A stretch of 5,093 bases of DNA from Ruminococcaceae bacterium UBA6392 (GTDB taxonomy: Bacteria; Bacillota; Clostridia; Oscillospirales; Acutalibacteraceae): the NCBI GenBank assembly GCA_002438685.1, contig DJQG01000157.1:1-5093 (forward strand), read 5' to 3'. The notes beneath the pieces were generated by a model, which did no database searches, was not told the DNA's origin, and saw nothing but the letters and a program-made list of their open reading frames with translations. Positions 1 to 5,093 of the stretch are shown here, in pieces. Position numbers and translations under genes: made by a program. The stretch's first letter is position 1, and each line of letters starts with the position of its first letter.

Positions 1-10
1 GAAGTTTTTA

Positions 11-16
11 TATAAT
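11..16 (+). promoter_or_regulatory. Possible -10 box of the sensor operon
   Basis: A perfect TATAAT lies in an AT-rich stretch 108 bases before the preferred start of the response regulator gene. A -35 box at normal spacing would fall off the left edge of the window, so the promoter cannot be confirmed. If it is real, transcription would begin near position 22-24, just before the leader hairpin, giving a 5' leader of about 100 bases. AT-rich DNA produces such hexamers by chance, so this is only a candidate. Confidence 0.4.
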
Positions 17-26
17 AAAATCAGAA

Positions 27-77
27 GCGGCATCCGAAAAATACGGTTATGATTTGTATTTCTGTCGGATGCGCCGC
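27..77 (+). other. Interrupted leader hairpin upstream of the regulator
   Basis: Three paired blocks nest in order. GCGG (27-30) pairs with CCGC (74-77). CATCCGA (31-37) pairs with TCGGATG (65-71), leaving a 2-base bulge at 72-73. AAATAC (39-44) pairs with GTATTT (56-61), with a small internal loop between and an 11-base apical loop (45-55). All 17 pairs are Watson-Crick. No T-run follows on the + strand (the next bases are AAAGTCGG), so it does not look like a normal + strand terminator. Read on the - strand it is followed by a T-rich stretch, but no - strand gene lies to the right that would need it. It may be a 5' untranslated structure of the sensor operon or a decayed terminator of an upstream gene outside the window. 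Confidence 0.5.
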
Positions 78-110
78 AAAGTCGGTATACATAAAACAAA
101 TGATTTTTGT

Positions 111-116
111 GTGAGG
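111..116 (+). promoter_or_regulatory. Ribosome binding site deciding the regulator start
   Basis: GTGAGG sits 8 bases before the ATG at 125, a normal distance. It is only 2 bases from the ATG at 119 and lies inside the reading frame if the TTG at 107 were used. This favours 125 as the start, giving a protein that begins MYSVLVVDDE, which is how YesN-type regulators normally start. Confidence 0.6.
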
Positions 117-124
117 TCATGATT

Positions 125-1708
125 ATGTACAGTGTGCTTGTAGTTGACGATGAGATACGCCAGAGGGAGGCGGTTATCGGCAATGTCGATTGGCAGAGAG
201 CGGGTTTTGAGGTTGTCGGCGGTGCCGAAAACGGAATAGAGGCGCTCGATCTTATCGAAAAGCTTGAACCCGATCTTGTTCTGACCGATATCAAAATGCC
301 GCTTATGACCGGACTCGAGCTTGCAAAAAGGACCCGCGAAATAAGACCGGCAACGAAATTTGTTATCCTGAGCGGATACGACGACTTTGAATACGCTCAG
401 GAGGCGTTCAAATACAATGTCATAAGGTATCTTCTCAAGCCTGTTTCCGCATCCGAACTCACCGATGAGTTTGAAAAAATCGGAGCCGAGATGGACAGGG
501 AGTTTGAACTGCTCAAAAGCGGCGGGTCAAACGAAGATCTCTCTCTGCGGCTTGAAAAGGCGGAATTCCTGCTTCCGCTTTTGCTCGGTACGGGCGAGGA
601 TGTCCGTGCTTCTGACGACTTAACTGAGAACGCCAAAAAGCTCGGAATAATTAAAAGCGACAGCGACTGCTACAGCGTCATTGCTTCAAAATTCAAGGCA
701 AACACGGGCAAGACCTGCACCTCTCAGCAGCATATCGATTTTGTCAACAGTATTTTCAATAAATATGCTTTGTGCGAAAGCTTCTTTGTCAACGGCAGAA
801 TAATTACTCTTGTAACAAGCGAGCCTGAAGAGATGTCAACAAAACTGAGACTCCCCGTTATCGAACTTGTGCAGAGCGCAAAAAAGCTGTTGAATCAGAA
901 TTGCACTATCGGCATCAGCGAGACAGTTCGCGATCCGTCCCTGCTGGCGCTCGCCTGCACTCAGGCTATCACGGCGCGGCGCTACACTTCCGACGGCACG
1001 GGCAACATCAGATATATCAACGACCAGGAGCGCAAGAGCACATACGAGTTTGAAAATGCCGAAAAATCCGTCTATAAGCTCGAACAGCTTCTGAAGATAG
1101 GGAGCAAGGATGAGATAAAGTCGTTCCTTGACGAAATACTTTCCGGAAAGACGCGCGAGGGCATTGATTATATTATCATTCAGATTCTCGCCACCGCACA
1201 CAGATGCGTCAGCGTTCTGCCGGACGGCAACGCCGCCGCGGAGCTGTTTACCTCCAACAATTCGTTCATGTCACGCCTGTCCTTCGACTTTAACGAGCAG
1301 TATAAAAACGAGCTTGTTTCGCTCTGCCTCGACGCGAGGGATATTATCTCCCGCTCGCAGAGGCATGAGAGCGAGGCTCTCTGCGACCATGCGCTGCAGA
1401 TAATCAACGAGGAATATATGAACGAAGATCTGTCCCTGACGGATGCGAGCGACAAGCTGGGCGTCAGCCCGAACTATTTGAGCGCGCTGATAAAAAAGAA
1501 AAAGTCAAAGAATTTTGTTGCCCTTGTGACAGAGAGGCGGATGAAAGCGGCGAGCGATCTGCTTTTGTGCACTTCGATGAAGATATTTGAAATATCGCAG
1601 AAGTGCGGTTACAGCGATCAGCATTATTTCAGCTATTGCTTCAAAAAATATTACGGGGTTTCGCCGAACAAATACAGAGAGGAGCGCTTGAGTGGGAAAG
1701 ATGTTTAA
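125..1708 (+). CDS. YesN-type response regulator (REC + AraC-type DNA-binding domain)
   Basis: This 527-residue cytoplasmic transcription factor belongs to the YesN family of response regulators. The receiver domain spans about residues 1-120: acidic pair D8/D9, phosphate-accepting D55 in LTDIKMP, S83 in LSGYDD, and K105 in LLKP, so all catalytic positions are present. The middle (about 130-410) is poorly conserved. The stretch around 261-287 (TIGISETVRDPSLLALACTQA) resembles the GGDEF-like segment seen in many YesN and CdaR-type proteins, which is an inference. The C-terminal AraC domain (about 420-520) has two helix-turn-helix units: LSLTDASDKLGVSPNYLSAL, then MKIFEISQKCGYSDQHYFSY followed by the family signature GVSPNKYRE. 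The open frame extends to a TTG at 107, but spacing to the ribosome binding site favours the ATG at 125. It is first in an operon with its cognate kinase, overlapping it by 17 bases. The likely target is the transporter promoter downstream of 4442, or its own promoter. Family assignment is firm; the target is inferred. Confidence 0.95.
   Translation: MYSVLVVDDEIRQREAVIGNVDWQRAGFEVVGGAENGIEALDLIEKLEPDLVLTDIKMPLMTGLELAKRTREIRPATKFVILSGYDDFEYAQEAFKYNVIRYLLKPVSASELTDEFEKIGAEMDREFELLKSGGSNEDLSLRLEKAEFLLPLLLGTGEDVRASDDLTENAKKLGIIKSDSDCYSVIASKFKANTGKTCTSQQHIDFVNSIFNKYALCESFFVNGRIITLVTSEPEEMSTKLRLPVIELVQSAKKLLNQNCTIGISETVRDPSLLALACTQAITARRYTSDGTGNIRYINDQERKSTYEFENAEKSVYKLEQLLKIGSKDEIKSFLDEILSGKTREGIDYIIIQILATAHRCVSVLPDGNAAAELFTSNNSFMSRLSFDFNEQYKNELVSLCLDARDIISRSQRHESEALCDHALQIINEEYMNEDLSLTDASDKLGVSPNYLSALIKKKKSKNFVALVTERRMKAASDLLLCTSMKIFEISQKCGYSDQHYFSYCFKKYYGVSPNKYREERLSGKDV
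1680..1684 (+). promoter_or_regulatory. Ribosome binding site supporting a GTG start of the kinase
   Basis: AGGAG within the end of the regulator gene lies 7 bases before the GTG at 1692 but 16 bases before the next in-frame ATG at 1701. Spacing therefore favours the GTG start. Both choices leave the kinase intact and differ by only three residues. Confidence 0.6.
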
Positions 1709-3428
1709 ACGCGCCGGAATAAAACTGTCAACGCTCATAATCGCAATAGTCGTGTTCGGCGTGATGTTTTCGACTGTAGGCGCGACTCTCCTTTTCGGTG
1801 TGTTCTACGAAAGGACGATGTTCAATTCGGCGTATGTCTCGTCAAAACAGTCGGTGTCGCAGGCGAACGGCACAGTTTCAAATTACATCTCGTCCATCAA
1901 AAACAAGCTGGACAACCTCTGCGACGAGGCGGACAGCTGCGACAGCCTGCAGTCGCTTGAAAAAGTCGTTTCAACCGCGGCGAGGCTTGAGGACGATATC
2001 TATTGCGTAACAATTTATGACACAGACGGCAACATTCTTCTGACCGAAAACGACAGCGGCGACATTGCAAAGAAAAATGCGACCGATCTGTCCTTTGACA
2101 AATCGATTTTTTCGAGCCTCAAGGACGGCTATGCGATAACCCAGCCACATGTTGACACGCTCTATGAGAACAAGTACCCGTGGGTCGTGACCATTGCAAA
2201 GAAAAAATATTCAGATCTTTTTCAAAAGCAGGTCTTTGTCGCCGTCAATTTCGAGTTTATTTCAATTGCGAAATATATTGACAAGATAAGCATAGGTCAG
2301 AGGGGATACTGCTATATTATTGATTCAAAGGGCGGTATAGTCTATCATCCGCAGCAGCAGATGCTTTTTTACGGCATCAAAAAAGAGAATACCGACGAAG
2401 TTTCAAAAATGACGGACGGCGTCCACAGGGGAGAAGACAATATTTACACGGTTTCGTCCCTTAATTCATGCAACTGGAAAATAGTTGGAGTCAGCTTTAC
2501 CGATGAAGTGGCTCAGTCCGTCAAAAGGCAGATTGCGGTCGGGCTGACTGTTGCGTTGCTGTTCAGCCTTATCATCTCCGTCACGGTATATTTCCTGCTT
2601 TCGCGGACGGTCACAAGACCCGTAAGACGCCTTGTCTCGTCAATGCAGAGCTTTGAAAAGCAGGCGGAAACATATAAATATAAAGCGGACAAGGCGAATG
2701 TAGTTGAGTTCTGCACCCTCTCCGCGTCGTTTGAGCACATGGTGCATATGATACAGTCGCTCATGGAAAAGGTGCATAATGAGGAGATAGTTCTCAGAAA
2801 GACCGAGCTCAAGGCTCTTCAGGCGCAGATAAATCCCCACTTCCTTTATAACACGCTTGATTCCATTCAATGGATGTGCGAGCAGGATAACAGCAAAGAA
2901 GCGGTTGAGATGGTCGGCGCCCTCGCTAAGCTGTTCAGAATAAGCATCAGCCACGGAAACGAGTTTATCACTATCCGCGACGAGCTGCGCCACGCCGAGA
3001 GCTATTTGATAATCCAGAGCTACAGATACAAAAACCAGTTCACTTATTCTTTTGATGTGGATGAGAGTCTGCTCGAATATATGTGCAACAAGATAACTAT
3101 TCAGCCCTTTATCGAGAACGCCATCTATCACGGGCTCGACAGAATGGTGGACGAGGGCGAGATACGCATCTGCGTTCACGGCGACGGAAAGGATATTGTG
3201 ATAACCGTTTCCGATAACGGACTCGGAATGACTAAAGAGCAGTGCGAGACTATCCTGAAAAAAGACAGGAGCGATTCAAAGGGCATCGGCGTTAAAAATG
3301 TCAACGACAGGCTCAAAATTTATTTCGGCGATGAATACGGAATCTCGATTGACAGCGAGCTCGATGTCGGCACAACCGTCACTATAAGGATTCCGAAGAT
3401 CGAGAAAGGACGGGAAAATGAATATTAA
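1692..3428 (+). CDS. YesM-type sensor histidine kinase with extracellular dCache domain
   Basis: This 578-residue inner membrane sensor kinase should phosphorylate the neighbouring response regulator. A first membrane helix lies at about residues 13-38. It is followed by an extracellular region (about 39-275) of the double-Cache type, with recognisable strands such as YCVTIYDTDGNIL and GYCYIIDSKGGIVYHP. A second helix (about 281-303) leads into a HAMP linker (about 304-355). The catalytic part is of the His_kinase (LytS/YesM) class: phospho-accepting H383 in QINPHFLYNTLD, N-box N476 in QPFIENAIYHG, G1 box D508-N-G-L-G-M, and G2 box GIGVKNV at 531-537. No key residue is missing, and the length is typical. 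Translation probably starts at a GTG overlapping the regulator gene, and the 3' end overlaps the binding-protein gene by 11 bases, so the three proteins should be made together. The Cache domain normally binds small ligands directly; here it may instead, or also, contact the lipoprotein encoded next. Confidence 0.95.
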   Translation: MGKMFKRAGIKLSTLIIAIVVFGVMFSTVGATLLFGVFYERTMFNSAYVSSKQSVSQANGTVSNYISSIKNKLDNLCDEADSCDSLQSLEKVVSTAARLEDDIYCVTIYDTDGNILLTENDSGDIAKKNATDLSFDKSIFSSLKDGYAITQPHVDTLYENKYPWVVTIAKKKYSDLFQKQVFVAVNFEFISIAKYIDKISIGQRGYCYIIDSKGGIVYHPQQQMLFYGIKKENTDEVSKMTDGVHRGEDNIYTVSSLNSCNWKIVGVSFTDEVAQSVKRQIAVGLTVALLFSLIISVTVYFLLSRTVTRPVRRLVSSMQSFEKQAETYKYKADKANVVEFCTLSASFEHMVHMIQSLMEKVHNEEIVLRKTELKALQAQINPHFLYNTLDSIQWMCEQDNSKEAVEMVGALAKLFRISISHGNEFITIRDELRHAESYLIIQSYRYKNQFTYSFDVDESLLEYMCNKITIQPFIENAIYHGLDRMVDEGEIRICVHGDGKDIVITVSDNGLGMTKEQCETILKKDRSDSKGIGVKNVNDRLKIYFGDEYGISIDSELDVGTTVTIRIPKIEKGRENEY

Positions 3429-4401
3429 GAGAAGCGCAGTGCTGATTATGATTGCCGTCCTTTTTATCTGCGGATTATCCGGATGCAAGGACGGGCAGGG
3501 ACTCGATTCCGACACTCCGAGCGTCGCTATAATAATAAAGGGAAGCGAGTCGGATTTTTGGAACGATGTGAAAAAAGGCGCGCTCTCCGCCGCGACCGAG
3601 TTCAATATCGATATCACTTTCGAGGGACCGGATAACGAGGAGGACTACGAAACACAGAACAAGATGATAGAAAATGCCGTTTCGCGAAATGTCGGCGCCA
3701 TTATCCTGTCTGCGATAGACTATGAAAAAAATGCTCCCGCCGTTCGCAAGGCGGCGGAGAAGGGTATAAAAATAATAACCGTGGACAGCGATGTTGATGC
3801 GGCAGATAAAGAGCTGTTTATCGCAACCGACAATTACTCCGCAGGACTGAAAACCGCTCAGGTCGCGCAGAAGCTCTGCGGCGGGCAGGAGAGCATCAAT
3901 ATCGGAATAGTAAATTACGGCGAGAACACCGAAAACGGCAGCAAGCGACTGCAGGGCTTTAAGGACGAAATAAAAAACGTTAAAAACGCCGAGATAGTCG
4001 CTATGGTCAGCGTTTCGTCCAACGCCCAGAGCGCGACCGCGGGCGCAAGAAAGCTTCTTGAAGAGAATCCGCAGATCAATGTTCTTGTCGGATTCAACGA
4101 ATGGTCGACCCTCGGCGTTGGAATGGCGATAAAGGAGCTCGGGCTAAAAGACCGCGTCTGCGCAATAGGCTTCGACAACAACACGGAATGTGTCGGAATG
4201 CTCGAAACGGGGGAACTTGATACGCTCATTGTACAGAACCCGTTTTCCATGGGCTATCTTGCCGTTATGAACGCGGCGAATATACTCTCGGGCAAGAAGA
4301 CCGAGAGCGTGATAAAAACAGATGTCTATGTCGTTGACCGAAGCAATATGTTCTCGGCTGATGTTCAGAAGATTCTTTTCGGCTTCGATAAATATGATTA
4401 A
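3418..4401 (+). CDS. Sugar-binding lipoprotein, probably a sensor partner of the kinase
   Basis: This 327-residue protein is a type I periplasmic-binding-fold protein of the ribose/galactose class (Peripla_BP_4). It has a charged start, a hydrophobic helix at about 7-20 and lipobox L20-S-G-C23, so it should be anchored to the outer face of the membrane. Two lobes follow (about 34-310). Positions that line up by eye with RbsB ligand contacts include F47/W48, D123, R177, N227, D253 in IGFDNN and Q273 in IVQNPF. The arginine after the RbsB aspartate (R90) appears to be S124 here, so ribose is not an assured ligand. Its ATG lies inside the end of the kinase gene, with AAGGA 7 bases upstream. A terminator follows directly, so it is co-transcribed with the signalling genes and not with a permease. 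This suggests it detects sugar for the kinase and is not the transporter's main binding protein. Fold and lipidation are well supported; the sensory role is inferred from position. Confidence 0.9.
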   Translation: MNIKRSAVLIMIAVLFICGLSGCKDGQGLDSDTPSVAIIIKGSESDFWNDVKKGALSAATEFNIDITFEGPDNEEDYETQNKMIENAVSRNVGAIILSAIDYEKNAPAVRKAAEKGIKIITVDSDVDAADKELFIATDNYSAGLKTAQVAQKLCGGQESINIGIVNYGENTENGSKRLQGFKDEIKNVKNAEIVAMVSVSSNAQSATAGARKLLEENPQINVLVGFNEWSTLGVGMAIKELGLKDRVCAIGFDNNTECVGMLETGELDTLIVQNPFSMGYLAVMNAANILSGKKTESVIKTDVYVVDRSNMFSADVQKILFGFDKYD

Positions 4402-4403
4402 CA

Positions 4404-4446
4404 AAACCGCCCGGATGTGAGAAATAAGCATCCGGGCGGTTTCTTC
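4404..4446 (+). terminator. Rho-independent terminator of the sensor operon
   Basis: A perfect 14-base-pair stem, AAACCGCCCGGATG (4404-4417) with CATCCGGGCGGTTT (4429-4442), encloses an 11-base loop. The GC-rich core is followed by TTTCTTCT. It begins 2 bases after the stop codon of the lipoprotein gene. The U-rich tail is broken by C residues, but stem strength and position make termination likely. The A-run on the left side could also give some termination on the opposite strand. Confidence 0.9.
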
Positions 4447-4492
4447 TCGCTAAAGCGGCAAAGTATATATATTGATTCGACAACATCGTAAA

Positions 4493-4509
4493 ATTTTATA
4501 CATTTTAGA
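4493..4509 (+). repeat. Short tandem direct repeat, candidate operator
   Basis: ATTTTATA (4493-4500) and ATTTTAGA (4502-4509) repeat with a 9-base period and are followed by AGAAAATCT, which partly mirrors the second copy. The palindrome TAAAATTTTA (4489-4498) overlaps the first copy. The cluster lies 36-52 bases before the TATAAT of the following gene, where an AraC-type activator could sit. The region is very AT-rich, so chance is a serious alternative. Confidence 0.3.
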
Positions 4510-4521
4510 TAGAAAATCTCA

Positions 4522-4550
4522 TTCTGTTTTTTGAATCACGAAGCTATAAT
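4522..4550 (+). promoter_or_regulatory. Candidate promoter of the MglB-type gene
   Basis: A perfect TATAAT (4545-4550) lies 43 bases before the ATG at 4594. At 17-base spacing the -35 position (4522-4527) reads TTCTGT, a poor match to TTGACA, and no TG extension precedes the -10. A good -10 with a weak -35 is what one expects of an activator-dependent promoter, which fits control by the upstream AraC-type regulator. TTGAAT at 4531 is only 8 bases from the -10 and cannot serve as the -35. The start of transcription would be near 4557, leaving a leader of about 37 bases. Confidence 0.45.
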
Positions 4551-4593
4551 GAAGATGCTGATAACGAAGAAATTCTTTTAAGGAGGTAATCTT

Positions 4594-5093
4594 ATGAAAA
4601 AGTTGTTAGCATTATTATTGGCAGTGCTCATGGTAGCAAGCTTTGCCGCCTGCTCGTCCGGCGGCGGCTCCGGAGACAAGGGCTCAACAAAAGGTGAGAT
4701 TTCCGTATTTTATTATACCTTCAGCGACGCGTATATTTCCACCGTTCGCTCGTCGATGGACAAGATCCTGAGCGACGGCGGATATACCTACAATGACTAT
4801 GACGCCAACGGCAACCAGACCACGCAGACCGAGCAGGTTCAGACCGCTCTTGCAAAGGGCTCTTCGCTGCTTATCGTCAATGTCGTTGACACCGGTTCAA
4901 ACGACGCGGCGCAGAACATCATCAATCTCGCAAAAGCGAAGAATGTTCCCGTTATATTCTTCAACCGCTCCGTTGAGCAGTCCGTTATTGAGAGCTATGA
5001 CAAGTGCATATTCGTCGGCACGGACTATGAGCAGGCAGGCCATATGCAGGGCAAGATGATAGGCGAATATGTCCTGAAGAACTATGGCAAGCT
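4594..5093 (+). CDS. mglB: Galactose/glucose-binding lipoprotein of the MglB type (5' part)
   Basis: The first 166 codons of an ABC-transporter substrate-binding protein are present; the gene continues past the right edge, so roughly half of a usual MglB-length protein is seen. The start is well supported by AAGGAGGT ending 6 bases upstream. A signal peptide (MKKLLALLLAVLMV...) ends in lipobox F17-A-A-C20, followed by a Ser/Gly-rich linker (21-30). The mature part matches E. coli MglB by eye: YTFSDAYISTVR (41-52) against YKYDDNFMSVVR, with D45 at the sugar-contact aspartate and Y47 for the stacking Phe; LIVNVVDT (93-100) with N96 at the sugar-contact Asn; PVIFFNR (119-125); SYDKCIFVGTD (134-144). 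The protein should capture galactose or glucose outside the cell and deliver it to an MglA/MglC-type permease, whose genes would be expected downstream, outside the window. It has its own promoter region after a terminator and is probably controlled by the sensor operon. Substrate is inferred from family. Confidence 0.9.
   Translation, partial: MKKLLALLLAVLMVASFAACSSGGGSGDKGSTKGEISVFYYTFSDAYISTVRSSMDKILSDGGYTYNDYDANGNQTTQTEQVQTALAKGSSLLIVNVVDTGSNDAAQNIINLAKAKNVPVIFFNRSVEQSVIESYDKCIFVGTDYEQAGHMQGKMIGEYVLKNYGK

Noticed and set aside
107..124. TTG at 107 or ATG at 119 as the start of the response regulator.
   Set aside because: The GTGAGG ribosome binding site falls inside or too close to these starts, and the extra residues precede the usual start of the receiver domain. 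The ATG at 125 fits better.
2640..3179. A 179-codon open frame on the minus strand within the kinase gene.
   Set aside because: It lies wholly opposite the catalytic part of a clearly real kinase with all its motifs. Its translation shows no recognisable domain, so it is an opposite-strand shadow.
27..4434. The word GCATCCG shared by the leader hairpin (30-36) and the terminator (4428-4434) as a dispersed repeat family.
   Set aside because: Only seven bases are shared and the flanks differ. In stem-loops of similar base composition this is plausible by chance, and two copies cannot establish a family.
4472..4486. A catabolite-response (CcpA) site before the MglB-type gene.
   Set aside because: The stretch TTGATTCGACAACA looks similar at first, but the central CG and the paired A residues do not fall at the required positions, and no other match was seen in the region.
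4472..4500. TTGATT (4472-4477) with TTTATA (4495-4500) as a promoter at 17-base spacing.
   Set aside because: Both boxes are imperfect and sit in AT-rich DNA where such pairs are common. The perfect TATAAT at 4545 lies nearer to the gene. It cannot be fully excluded as a second start site.
4793..5059. An 88-codon open frame on the + strand in another frame of the MglB-type gene.
   Set aside because: The product is a low-complexity Arg/Ser/Thr/Pro-rich string without a ribosome binding site. The true frame starts at 4594 and matches MglB through to the window edge.

Overview
The window looks like a piece of chromosome from a Gram-positive anaerobe of the class Clostridia, probably a gut-type Oscillospiraceae or Ruminococcaceae relative. 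This rests on the gene types (YesM/YesN-style two-component system, lipoprotein sugar-binding proteins), the AGGAGG-type ribosome binding sites, the use of TTA/TAA with many GGC/GCC codons, and AT-rich intergenic DNA between genes of balanced composition. The assignment is an inference from style, not from a marker gene.

All genes lie on the + strand. From left to right: a short leader (1-124) holds a TATAAT element and a long interrupted hairpin. An AraC-type response regulator (125-1708), a Cache-domain membrane histidine kinase (1692-3428) and a sugar-binding lipoprotein (3418-4401) follow. Each overlaps the next by 17 and 11 bases, so the three form one translationally coupled operon. A near-perfect Rho-independent terminator (4404-4446) closes it. 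A 150-base AT-rich intergenic region then carries a TATAAT element and short repeats, followed by the first 166 codons of a galactose/glucose-binding lipoprotein of the MglB type, which runs off the right edge.

The genes read as a sensing cassette placed directly before the transporter it probably controls. The lipoprotein outside the membrane would bind a sugar and present it to the kinase, the kinase would phosphorylate the AraC-type regulator, and the regulator would activate the mgl-type ABC transporter whose binding-protein gene begins at 4594. The general arrangement resembles the described XylFII-LytS-YesN xylose sensing system of Clostridium beijerinckii, but the kinase here is of the dCache/YesM kind and the ligand is unknown. 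Nothing in the window is a mobile element, CRISPR array, tRNA or rRNA. The most notable points are the dedicated binding protein beside a kinase that already has its own extracellular sensor domain, and the structured leader before the regulator gene.
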